Source: Nitrospirales bacterium LBB_01 (GTDB lineage: Bacteria; Nitrospirota; Thermodesulfovibrionia; Thermodesulfovibrionales; Magnetobacteriaceae). From it: 64,000 nucleotides of DNA. How positions within the stretch are numbered: position 1 is the stretch's first letter; each line of letters begins with the position of its first letter. The notes under the pieces were generated by a model, which worked only from the letters and a program-made list of their open reading frames with translations, was not told where the DNA came from and did no database searches. The stretch spans positions 1,240,001 through 1,304,000 of the forward strand of contig CP049016.1 of the NCBI GenBank assembly GCA_004376055.2, in the 5' to 3' direction. The translations under genes and the position numbers were made by a program. This document shows positions 53,052 to 61,309 of the stretch, piece after piece.

Positions 53052-54899
53052 ATGACTGATATAACCGAAACAATCAAAGCGCTGACATATCCATTTGATA
53101 CAAACTATATCTCCCGAAAAAAGAAAGCAATAAAAAGAGAGCTTACGGATGAACTCCAAAAGCGCAGGCTTTGTGGGGAAAACATCGTTTCCACAAAGAT
53201 TGCCATACTGGGCGGCTCTACCACTTCTGAAATAAAAGACGTCCTTGAATTGTTCCTGCTTAAGCACTCCATAGAACCACTCTTTTATGAATCTGAGTAC
53301 AACAAGTATTTTGAAGATATTGTTTTTGATAACAATGTGCTTATGAGTTTTGCTCCCAATATCATATACATTCACACAACATATCGCAACATTACTAACC
53401 TGCCCGAAATTAGCGACTCCGCAGACACCGTGGAAAATAAGTTTCGCTCTGAAATAGAACGCTATAAATCCCTTTGGCAAAAAGCACAAGAGACTTACCG
53501 GTGTATCGTCATCCAAAACAATTTTGACTACCCCCCAGACAGAGCGCTTGGCAATCTTGACTGCTCCAACATTCACGGCACAACGCATTTTATTGGCAGA
53601 CTTAATGCTGCCTTTGCCGATTATGCCGCAGCTGCTAAAAATTTCTACATTAACGACATTAACTATCTCTCGGCATCACTTGGTCTTAACCTGTGGCACG
53701 ACAGAGCCATCTGGTATGCTTATAAGTATGCCCTCAGTTACAAGGCCGTCCCGCATCTGTGTCACAACGCAGCCGCAATTATCGCAGCCATATACGGCAA
53801 AAACAAAAAATGTCTTGTCGTTGATCTGGACAACACCCTGTGGGGCGGTGTGATTGCAGAGGAAAGCATAAAAATAGGAACCGGAGACCCTCAGGCTGAG
53901 GCATTTACCGAGTTTCAACAATATCTCAGAAAATTAAAATCCCGCGGAGTTCTGCTTGCCGTCTGCTCTAAAAATGATGAGCACATTGCCCTTGAAGGGC
54001 TAAATCATAGAGATAGCACGTTGCATCCCGATGATTTCGTTTCAATTAAAGCCAATTGGCAAAATAAAGACGTCAATATCGCAGAAATTGCAAAAGAGCT
54101 AAACATTATGCAAGACAGCATGGTTTTTCTTGACGACAACCCTGTAGAGCGCAGCATCGTTGCCTCACAGCTGCCTGCCGTTGAAGTGCCGGAGGCTTTA
54201 ATGAGTGACGTGACAGGCTTTATAGAGACTATCGACCGCTCCTGCTATTTTGAAGTCGTCACCATATCGGAGGACGATATAAAGCGAAGCGGCTTCTATC
54301 GTCAAACACAAAGCTCTCAGTCTTTACAAAGCAAGTTTGCAAGTTACGAGGAGTTTTTAACATCTTTGGAGATGACCGCAGAGATTGCCCCTATTTCGCA
54401 AAGCTCTCATGACAGAGTTGTTCAGCTTATCAACAAGACCAATCAATTTAATCTGACAACGAAAAGATACACCTCGGCGGAGGTTGAGAGTATTTCTTCA
54501 AAAGACAGCAGCTACATAACCCTTTGTGGCAGATTACGGGACAAATTTGGCGACAATGGGCTGGTGTCGGTAATAATTGCCTCTGTCAAAGATGGTGGAC
54601 TCTTTATAGACCTATGGCTAATGAGCTGCCGTGTGTTAAAGCGAAATATGGAATTTGCCATGTTTGACGCATTAGTAGAGGAATGTAAAGTGCGCGGCAT
54701 AAAACACATCACCGGCTACTACTATCGGACAAATAAAAACGATATGGTCTCTAACCACTACGAGCTTATGGGATTTGAGCGTAAAGATGATGCAGGCACA
54801 ACATGGAGCTTCGTTATTGATGACAATTACAGGAGAAAAAACAGTATAATTACTACAAGGGAAAGGGCGTTGCCCTCTCCCTTAAACCCTCTCCCATAA
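53052..54899 (+). CDS. FkbH-like HAD-superfamily protein
   Basis: 615 residues. The HAD motif VVDLDNTLWGGV lies near residue 257, with AVCSKNDE and FLDDNPVERSIV, then a C-terminal GNAT-like region (INKTNQFNLTTKRY, GDNGLVSVII). FkbH proteins load glyceryl or lactyl units on an acyl carrier protein. An ACP gene follows 100 bp downstream, which fits. The last ~13 residues run into another short palindromic repeat and may not be native. Confidence 0.88.
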   Translation: MTDITETIKALTYPFDTNYISRKKKAIKRELTDELQKRRLCGENIVSTKIAILGGSTTSEIKDVLELFLLKHSIEPLFYESEYNKYFEDIVFDNNVLMSFAPNIIYIHTTYRNITNLPEISDSADTVENKFRSEIERYKSLWQKAQETYRCIVIQNNFDYPPDRALGNLDCSNIHGTTHFIGRLNAAFADYAAAAKNFYINDINYLSASLGLNLWHDRAIWYAYKYALSYKAVPHLCHNAAAIIAAIYGKNKKCLVVDLDNTLWGGVIAEESIKIGTGDPQAEAFTEFQQYLRKLKSRGVLLAVCSKNDEHIALEGLNHRDSTLHPDDFVSIKANWQNKDVNIAEIAKELNIMQDSMVFLDDNPVERSIVASQLPAVEVPEALMSDVTGFIETIDRSCYFEVVTISEDDIKRSGFYRQTQSSQSLQSKFASYEEFLTSLEMTAEIAPISQSSHDRVVQLINKTNQFNLTTKRYTSAEVESISSKDSSYITLCGRLRDKFGDNGLVSVIIASVKDGGLFIDLWLMSCRVLKRNMEFAMFDALVEECKVRGIKHITGYYYRTNKNDMVSNHYELMGFERKDDAGTTWSFVIDDNYRRKNSIITTRERALPSPLNPLP

Positions 54900-54998
54900 G
54901 GGGAATGATTCCCCTTAACCCCCGGTTTTGGAGTTTACATTTGGATGGTCTGATTTGATGAGCAGATTAAACGATTTATAAAAAAAGGAGACAACACG

Positions 54999-55244
54999 AT
55001 GACTACAATAGAGCAGTTGCAACCCATATTCAAAGACGTTTTTGATAACGAATCTGTCGTTGTAACACGGCAAAGCAGTGCCGATGATATTGACGAATGG
55101 GATTCATTAAATCATGTTAATCTGATAATTGCCATTCAGGAGCACTTTGGTATAGAGTTTTCGCTTGGCGACCTGGACTCTCTCAACAACGTAGGGGAAA
55201 TGGCCGACCTGATAGAGAAACTAGTTAAAGAAAAGCACGGTTGA
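54999..55244 (+). CDS. Acyl carrier protein
   Basis: 81 residues. EWDSLNHV with Ser36 is the phosphopantetheine attachment site, followed by IIAIQEHFGIEFSLGDLDSL. AAAGGAG precedes the ATG. Probably the partner of the FkbH-like enzyme upstream, not the fatty-acid-synthesis ACP. Confidence 0.93.
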   Translation: MTTIEQLQPIFKDVFDNESVVVTRQSSADDIDEWDSLNHVNLIIAIQEHFGIEFSLGDLDSLNNVGEMADLIEKLVKEKHG

Positions 55245-55249
55245 GGCCA

Positions 55250-55437
55250 TGTTACGTTCAAAGATATAAATAAAAAAACTGGATTCCTGCTTTCGCAGGA
55301 ATGACAAGAAAAAAAGGAATGACAAGAAAAAAAAGGAATAACAGAAAGAGAAAAGCATTCTTTCCTTTTGTCATTCCTGCCTACTCCTTTTGTCACCGAC
55401 CCCCTTTTGTCATTCCCGCCCACGAGCGGGAATCCAG
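55250..55437. repeat. REPIN-like repeat element
   Basis: Left end GTTACGTTCAAAGATATAAA, arms starting at 55279 and ending at 55437, with a long middle containing repeated AGGAATGACAAGAAA and TTTTGTCAT half-units. Separates the ACP gene from the convergent MaoC-SDR gene. Confidence 0.8.
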
Positions 55438-55475
55438 TCCTTAAAATAAATGACGCACCTCTCTATCGGAGGAGG

Positions 55476-56945
55476 TTACAATCTATTAAAGCGTTTTAGC
55501 TCTTCAAGCATAAAAGGAAACGGGTCCTGATTAAGGTTAGTGCGGATGTCAACAGTTTGGTCGGTTGCAAGCCGGGGCAGACGAGCCGCATGTATTTTTA
55601 AGTTTTTGTTTGTTTTCTCTAAAAATCTGCATACGCTCTCACCGGCAGCTTTTGCAGCCGTGTATTCGCCCATATTGGGCTGTATCTCATCAAGAGCAAC
55701 ACTTGAAGGGTAAAACACCTTAAGCGGAATGTCAGCGCTTAGCAGTGTTTTTACGGTATTGATAAAACCGGTTACATAATAGTCGCAGAACCTTTGAAAT
55801 AACCCCGCCGAGAACACGTTTTTGGTGCCGACAAATATTGCCGGTGTGGCAAAGTAGTAGAGATGCGTTGGGGCAAAGGCGAAATCTGCGGGGAACGCAG
55901 CATGTAAGACGTCAAATTGCACAGCCCGGCCGGTTGCGATTTTTTCTATGACGCGTTCTGCGTCCTCAATGCCCCTGTGATATGTGATTTGAACATCGGC
56001 GCCTCCAGCAGCCAGAATCTTAGCCGTAACCTCGCCAAGCCCCCGTGAGCCTCCTATAATGAGCGCTCGCTGGTCTTTAAACTCATCAGGGGAAACTACC
56101 CCCGCAACATCCGGCTGCTGATAACTCTCCGGGCGGTAAAACGCTATAAGTGTGCCGCTTACACCGGAACCCTCTAAAAATATCTTACACCGGGAAAAAT
56201 TCTTATCATATCCCGTCACCCGATAAGACAACGTCTCAGCGGCAGCGGCTGTAGTCTCTGAAAACGATAACTCACAGCCGCTATACAGTGAATGATACCC
56301 CGGACAGCGCATCCCCACAAGCCGGCTTGTCGCTATGATTTGCGCTGCCTGAATATCGGAGGCTTTCTGATAGAGATTCGGAAAAAGCTCCTCATACAGC
56401 GCATAATCAAGATATAGCTCAATGTTTCCGCTGCAATTAACTATTTCCTCTTTCGTAACAACCCGGCACTCTCTGTCATCAGAGCTTAGCCCCCACGCCG
56501 TCATTGCGAAGCCCCAAAGGGGCTCAGGGGCATCCCCTCTGGGGAGGGCAATCTCATCCTTCTGAGAGGATGGCAGTTTGTTAGAGATGTGTTTATCTAT
56601 TTTTATAAGAAACGCCGCCTTGATTTCAACATGATTAGCCCCATCGGCTTCTAACACTATGCTCACTGAAGTGTCATCGCTGCGAGTTACGCGCCAGTGT
56701 ATGTTTTGATTAATAACTATCGGTTTTCTGAAATTTACTTTCAATGAGACAAGCTCTAAAAACCCTGTCTGAGGGCTTAACCACTCATCCAACGCCCAGA
56801 GTAGAGCGGCAATGCCGTGCACCACAACCCCACCGTAAGGAAGCCTCCGTGCAAACAACGGCTCTATATGAAGCGGATTATAATCGCCCGATAGTTTGGC
56901 AAAGAGCAGCTGATCCTCAAGCGTAAAAATCATACCAAGCCGCAT
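55476..56945 (-). CDS. MaoC-like hydratase / SDR oxidoreductase fusion
   Basis: 489 residues. Residues 1-120 are a MaoC-like hot-dog domain (FAKLSGDYNPLHIEP, VVVHGIAALLWA), a middle part is not recognised, and residues ~285-489 are a short-chain dehydrogenase with LIIGGSRGLGEVTAKIL and YTAAKAAGE. Such fusions hydrate and reduce acyl-ACP or acyl-CoA units. Residues ~130-151 are translated from a dispersed repeat (56493-56558) and lie at a domain border. Overlaps the next methyltransferase gene by 16 bp. Confidence 0.75.
   Translation of the reverse strand: MRLGMIFTLEDQLLFAKLSGDYNPLHIEPLFARRLPYGGVVVHGIAALLWALDEWLSPQTGFLELVSLKVNFRKPIVINQNIHWRVTRSDDTSVSIVLEADGANHVEIKAAFLIKIDKHISNKLPSSQKDEIALPRGDAPEPLWGFAMTAWGLSSDDRECRVVTKEEIVNCSGNIELYLDYALYEELFPNLYQKASDIQAAQIIATSRLVGMRCPGYHSLYSGCELSFSETTAAAAETLSYRVTGYDKNFSRCKIFLEGSGVSGTLIAFYRPESYQQPDVAGVVSPDEFKDQRALIIGGSRGLGEVTAKILAAGGADVQITYHRGIEDAERVIEKIATGRAVQFDVLHAAFPADFAFAPTHLYYFATPAIFVGTKNVFSAGLFQRFCDYYVTGFINTVKTLLSADIPLKVFYPSSVALDEIQPNMGEYTAAKAAGESVCRFLEKTNKNLKIHAARLPRLATDQTVDIRTNLNQDPFPFMLEELKRFNRL
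56493..56558 (-). repeat. Dispersed repeat translated in frame inside the MaoC-SDR gene
   Basis: The segment has the ends GAGATTGCC and CGCAATGACG seen in a repeat at 58890-58931, with palindromic CCCCAAAGGGG and CCCCTCTGGGG inside. It is 66 bp, a multiple of three, and encodes about 22 residues (from DEIALPRGD to FAMTAW) without a stop. Confidence 0.7.
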
Positions 56946-57901
56946 TCAATCGCCTCATCAAAGTAGGGGCGAATAATTATTCGCCCATCACCTTTACGTA
57001 AAACGGCGCAATAGTTAACGGTAATTTTCCGCTTGATTATCTCATCCATAGGAATATCCTCTACGGGCAGCACCATTTCTTCAATGATAGACAGTCCGTT
57101 TACATAAAACATCTGCCGAATCTCCTCCACACCTCTGTAGTGATAGATGTGATCTGAGGCTGGGCAATTTACGCAGGTTGAAACAAACATTTTACCATTT
57201 GAGGCAAGCAGTGAACGGAGTTTTCTAAGCAGCGCATCAGGATTAGCAACGTGTTCAAGCACCTCTCCCATAGTTATCAGCTCATACGTTGTGATGTCTG
57301 GAAAGTCCATAATATCGCAATTGTGATAGGTTACTTTTTCGCATTCTTTGAAGAAATACTCTATCAGAGACTTTGTGATTTCTATTGACTGGGGGCTGAT
57401 GTCCACTACAGTAAAGGTCTCTGCATTAGAAAGACCGGTAATGGCTTGCTTAAGAAACAGACCGTGCCCCGGGCCCACCTCAAGATATGAACGGACAGAG
57501 TCTTTAGCGTCAGCAATAAGTTTCTGGTAAAATTTGTAAATTTCGTAGTGAGTTTTCCACATAAACTGAGACAACGCAAGTCCAACCATATAAGCGTTCA
57601 TTTTCTCAGGATTTGTATATACCTCGTTTGAGGACTCCTCAAGGGTTTTAACGGGGTATTGTCCGGTTTTTAAAAACTTCAACTGATAAAACGTCATCTC
57701 ATTACATAAGTTTACATAGGCATCCACAGCGTAGGAGACATCAATGTGCTGAGCTTTCAGAAATCCAAGGTAGTCTGTTAAAAAGACGTTTAGTTCGTTT
57801 AGAAATTCAGCTTCTCTGCCTGAGAAATCCTTCTCAATTTTCTTTCTCTGGCGGGGCGCCTTTTCATAGATGGCCGCTAAGATTTCCCTATAGTCATACA
57901 T
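56930..57901 (-). CDS. Class I SAM methyltransferase
   Basis: 323 residues. YLEVGPGHGLFLKQAI is the SAM loop (near residue 140), with ITMGEVLEHVANPD and FVSTCVNCP later. The first ~130 residues are helical and unlike ordinary sugar methyltransferases. The 3' end overlaps the MaoC-SDR gene. Together with FkbM downstream of the promoter side it may decorate an acyl or sugar product. Confidence 0.82.
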   Translation of the reverse strand: MYDYREILAAIYEKAPRQRKKIEKDFSGREAEFLNELNVFLTDYLGFLKAQHIDVSYAVDAYVNLCNEMTFYQLKFLKTGQYPVKTLEESSNEVYTNPEKMNAYMVGLALSQFMWKTHYEIYKFYQKLIADAKDSVRSYLEVGPGHGLFLKQAITGLSNAETFTVVDISPQSIEITKSLIEYFFKECEKVTYHNCDIMDFPDITTYELITMGEVLEHVANPDALLRKLRSLLASNGKMFVSTCVNCPASDHIYHYRGVEEIRQMFYVNGLSIIEEMVLPVEDIPMDEIIKRKITVNYCAVLRKGDGRIIIRPYFDEAIECGLV

Positions 57902-57907
57902 CTTGTG

Positions 57908-58807
57908 TTAAGTTTTCTGAAGCGTTTTTCTAAAAAACACATTGTGTAACGTAATTCCGCGCCTTTGGTAAATTTGATGCTCACGGATGATTTCAAATCC
58001 TGCGTCCTGCAATATTTTTACTAACTCCCTGTGTTCGTCAAAGTCCATGTCAAGCTCTACACATATCTCTTTAATTACGGGCAGCGTTTTAATTAAGCCG
58101 CGGATAACGTATAGCTCATTTGTGTCCACGTCTATTTTTATTTTGGTTGGCGGGGGCAGTTTAAATGTCTCTATAATATCGTCAAGTTTCATGCACAGGG
58201 TCTCTACTTCAAACATCCTCGGAGCACTCTGCACATACTTAGCAACTCTTCCCACAGAGTGTGTGGCGTCTCCCTTAGAGAAATCCCGTACGTAGAATGT
58301 CTGCATGGCAGTGCTGTCATGGCACGCTATGCTTAAGGGAACGCAGAGGTCAAAAAGCTCGTTTTTGTATATGTTTGAATACAACAGTTGAAAATTATTG
58401 ATCTCCGGCTCAAACGCAAAAACTCTAACCCCTTTTGTTTTTGCAGCATATAAAGTGTAGCTGCCGACGTTGGCACCAATATCGTAAAACACATCTGCAC
58501 TGTCAAAGGTATCAATCCACTCTATGGTGGAGGTCTCCTCGGTAAGAAGCGTCCGTGCCCGCCACAAAAGCCGAGTGTGCCCCGTTGTAAATATAATACT
58601 CTGTCCACCGGGCAGTTTTACCGTTATGGAGGGATCCAGAATTTTTAACAACTCCACCATCAACTCGTTGTTGCAATTTAGCCCAAGCGTGTTTACTATT
58701 GTCTCAAGTGCAGCTCGTAACGCTCTGATAGCAAGCGGCGGCTTATACCCTTGCTCTTGTACTTTAGGTTTTAACGATGGAAACAAACTCATAATTTTGT
58801 TAATCAT
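57908..58807 (-). CDS. FkbM-family methyltransferase
   Basis: 299 residues. VFYDIGANVGSYTLYAA (SAM loop), VFAFEPEINNF, KIKIDVDTNELYVI are the FkbM hallmarks. It starts an operon with the methyltransferase 6 bp downstream and the MaoC-SDR gene. Unlike the copy at 22375 the SAM loop is complete. Confidence 0.88.
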   Translation of the reverse strand: MINKIMSLFPSLKPKVQEQGYKPPLAIRALRAALETIVNTLGLNCNNELMVELLKILDPSITVKLPGGQSIIFTTGHTRLLWRARTLLTEETSTIEWIDTFDSADVFYDIGANVGSYTLYAAKTKGVRVFAFEPEINNFQLLYSNIYKNELFDLCVPLSIACHDSTAMQTFYVRDFSKGDATHSVGRVAKYVQSAPRMFEVETLCMKLDDIIETFKLPPPTKIKIDVDTNELYVIRGLIKTLPVIKEICVELDMDFDEHRELVKILQDAGFEIIREHQIYQRRGITLHNVFFRKTLQKT

Positions 58808-58889
58808 TCAGACAGACTCCTCTGTTATGACCTATCTCATAAAGCGTCAATGTAACATCTGTGTAGAGAAAATGTCAAATACGCCCCAA

Positions 58890-58931
58890 GGATGAGATTG
58901 CCACACCCCCTGCGGGAGCTCGCAATGACGA
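58890..58931. repeat. GAGATTGCC/GCAATGAC-family repeat
   Basis: GATGAGATTGCCACACCCCC then GCTCGCAATGACGAC, same ends as the translated copy at 56493-56558. A 16-bp perfect palindrome CGTTGTGGCCACAACG (58960-58975) lies next to it, just past the GNAT stop codon, and may act as terminator. Confidence 0.65.
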
Positions 58932-58978
58932 CGTGCGGTGGCGTCCTTATCCGTCATTACGTTGTGGCCACAACGCTG

Positions 58979-59500
58979 TCAACTCGGTTCTGTCACAACG
59001 GAGCGTACTGTTGCCAAAGTCATCATAAGCGTCATAGGCTGTAGAGGTGATTGTACAAAACCGCACGATAGATAAAACCCCCTTGCCTGCTCTGAAAGCG
59101 CATGAACCATGAGTGCAAATATTCCGGCATCAACCGAGACGCTGACGGCACGCATCATGGCGTCTCGTAAGAGCGCACGGCCAAGTCCTTGATTGTGATA
59201 CCGCCGGTCAACTGCCAACCGGCCAAGTAACAGCACAGGCAGCGGATTTGGCATATTGCGCCGCATTGCCTTTAAGACCACTTCATGTCTGATTGCCCCT
59301 GCCGACAGGGTGTAGTAGCCGATAACATCCGCTCTGTGGCAAATGACAAAGCAACGTGAGACGCCTGCTGTTTGGTTTTTAAGAGCCCGCCTTTTCAGCC
59401 ACTCATCCAATGACGGCTCTCCACATTCAAAACCGTCAAGTACATGATCGGATGAAATTGGGGAGGGCGGCGTTATAACGACAGCTGTCATCAGTCCCAT
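58979..59500 (-). CDS. GNAT-family acetyltransferase toxin (TacT-like)
   Basis: 173 residues (or from the Met at residue 4). FECGEPSLDEWLKRRALKNQ and LLGRLAVDRRYHNQGLGRAL (acetyl-CoA loop) are typical of TacT toxins, which acetylate aminoacyl-tRNA. Overlaps the DUF1778 antitoxin by 10 bp, the standard TacA-TacT layout. Confidence 0.92.
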   Translation of the reverse strand: MGLMTAVVITPPSPISSDHVLDGFECGEPSLDEWLKRRALKNQTAGVSRCFVICHRADVIGYYTLSAGAIRHEVVLKAMRRNMPNPLPVLLLGRLAVDRRYHNQGLGRALLRDAMMRAVSVSVDAGIFALMVHALSEQARGFYLSCGFVQSPLQPMTLMMTLATVRSVVTEPS

Positions 59501-59769
59501 GGAGCTTTCGTTTTGAGTAACTTTCTTAACTTGTCGGTAGGCAGCAGCGGCTTGTCAAGCAATGCCTGAAAGCTGGCAAAAGTGCCGGCATTTACCGTGA
59601 AAAACGCCTGGTCAAGCAACACGTGCTCAGCTTCACGACAAGCCGCTCTAAGCATAAACTCTGACCGGCTGCTACCAAGCCGGAGAGCGGCTTGATCAAT
59701 AAGATCGCGTTGTTGCGCTTTGGCGCGTATGTTTATGGATACTGCTTCTGTCCTTTGCGGCTGTGCCAT
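59491..59769 (-). CDS. DUF1778 antitoxin (TacA-like)
   Basis: 92 residues. SINIRAKAQQRDLIDQAA is the ribbon-helix-helix part, followed by RSEFML and a C-terminal FQALLDKP toxin-binding segment. AGGAGG precedes the ATG. Its promoter overlaps an inverted repeat, fitting autoregulation. Confidence 0.93.
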   Translation of the reverse strand: MAQPQRTEAVSINIRAKAQQRDLIDQAALRLGSSRSEFMLRAACREAEHVLLDQAFFTVNAGTFASFQALLDKPLLPTDKLRKLLKTKAPWD

Positions 59770-59788
59770 GGAATACCTCCTGATATAT

Positions 59789-59821
59789 CTATACGATACA
59801 CTGTTGTATAGAAAATGTCAA
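59789..59821 (-). promoter_or_regulatory. Promoter and probable operator of the GNAT/DUF1778 operon
   Basis: On the minus strand TTGACA (59821-59816), 17-bp spacer and TATCGT (59798-59793). The region 59789-59811 is an inverted repeat CTATAC-N11-GTATAG covering the -10, a likely binding site for the antitoxin. Confidence 0.65.
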
Positions 59822-59921
59822 TACAAACCCGCTATATTTTCTTTTTTGACTGTAGTGTGTTACAGTAAGATAGTTATGTGTTACTCCCAAAATCTGAGCA
59901 TTGGTTGAAACAGGAGAGATA

Positions 59922-61226
59922 TTGCACGTTTTTTATGTAGGTACCCCTCTGCCGTTTGACGGTCGTGCAGGGGGATATGTCCATAGTTGGGCAATAGTGA
60001 ACTACTTGCTTAAGCACGGCCACAAGGTTACAGTCTTTGTGCTTGCCGATACAAGCAGCGACACAGAGGGAATTAAGATACTATCCGGCATGGGTGTGGA
60101 GGTTGTCACTCTCTTTGACGTAAGGCAGCGAGAGCATAACCGTCCTACGTATAAGAAATTCTTAGCGCCGCAGATTGAAGATTACTTTCCATTGGCCTCA
60201 ATGTCTGCAGAAAAAAACAAAATCATACTTGAATACATCTCAAAGCAGAAGCCTCATGTGATTTTTGCATTTGGAATCGCAGCTTTGGCCGTTACCGATG
60301 GAATTAAAACATTGCCAAAGGTTTCTTTTCCTTTTGAAGATTTAATCAATATCTTATATAACGACTGGCGCTATAATAAACCTTTTAATAACTTAAGACA
60401 ATTTGTAAGCAATACGATTATGCTGCTTAACTCCATAAGGATACAAAAGCAAATGGTAACGCTGCACATTGAGGCCGAACTTTCCGGCGTTGTAGCCGGA
60501 CAAAAATACAGGATATTTCAAAACCTTATAGACAAAAGCCACTGCAAACACTACACAACAGCGCTTTCCGACCCCATGGCTCAAACCCCTAAAGAGTCCA
60601 TACCCGTAAACAACGTAAAAAAAATTCTGTTTGTCGGACAGTTCAACACTCCAACCCGTTTGGGATTGGCTGCGCTCTACAAAGACGTGCTGCCGGCATT
60701 GACAAAGAACATGGGGCAGGAGAAATTCAAAATACATCTGGTTGGAGAAAATGAGTTTCTTAATTTCCAATCGCCGCACTTTAAGTTTTCCAATTACAGA
60801 TGGCTTAAAGAGCTGTTAGCGCATCCCTGCATAGAAATTCGCGGCTATGTGGAGGACATCGGCTATGAGTTCTTATCGTCTGACATCTTACTTGTGCCCA
60901 CACCTATTCAGGCTGGACTTCGCGGCCGGATTGTGGCTGGGCTTGCCTACGGCTCATGTATTGTAACGACCAAAGAGGAACAGGCCTCGCTTCCTGAGCT
61001 GGTTCATATGGAAAACGCTCTGATTGCCAGTAATTTCCGTGAAATGGCCTCCCTTATTGCTATGGCTTTAGAGGATGATGAGCTAAGAGAGAGAGTCGGC
61101 AAAAATGCGCGTCTGGTTTATGAGAAAAACTTCACACCCGATGTGTCTGTTAAAAAAATCGTGGATGATATGACAGGCGTTGTGAAAGAGTTTAAATATC
61201 CTGAGGGCTGCATACCCAAAGATTAA
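59922..61226 (+). CDS. Glycosyltransferase (GT4-like)
   Basis: About 434 residues from TTG 59922, which has AGGAGAG 7 nt upstream; the in-frame TTG at 59901 lacks one. HVFYVGTPLPFDGRAGGYVH is the N-terminal acceptor side. The C-terminal half has ILFVGQFNTPTRLG, LLVPTPIQAGLRGRIVAGLA and the usual final helices. A retaining sugar transferase of cytosolic or membrane-edge location; donor unknown. Confidence 0.85.
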   Translation: MHVFYVGTPLPFDGRAGGYVHSWAIVNYLLKHGHKVTVFVLADTSSDTEGIKILSGMGVEVVTLFDVRQREHNRPTYKKFLAPQIEDYFPLASMSAEKNKIILEYISKQKPHVIFAFGIAALAVTDGIKTLPKVSFPFEDLINILYNDWRYNKPFNNLRQFVSNTIMLLNSIRIQKQMVTLHIEAELSGVVAGQKYRIFQNLIDKSHCKHYTTALSDPMAQTPKESIPVNNVKKILFVGQFNTPTRLGLAALYKDVLPALTKNMGQEKFKIHLVGENEFLNFQSPHFKFSNYRWLKELLAHPCIEIRGYVEDIGYEFLSSDILLVPTPIQAGLRGRIVAGLAYGSCIVTTKEEQASLPELVHMENALIASNFREMASLIAMALEDDELRERVGKNARLVYEKNFTPDVSVKKIVDDMTGVVKEFKYPEGCIPKD

Positions 61227-61309
61227 GTTTCCACCATAGGCTATCCCTTGATTTTTACAAAGCGCTGCATATATATTATAGAGCATGTCTGGGAAAGATA
61301 AGGAGGCAC

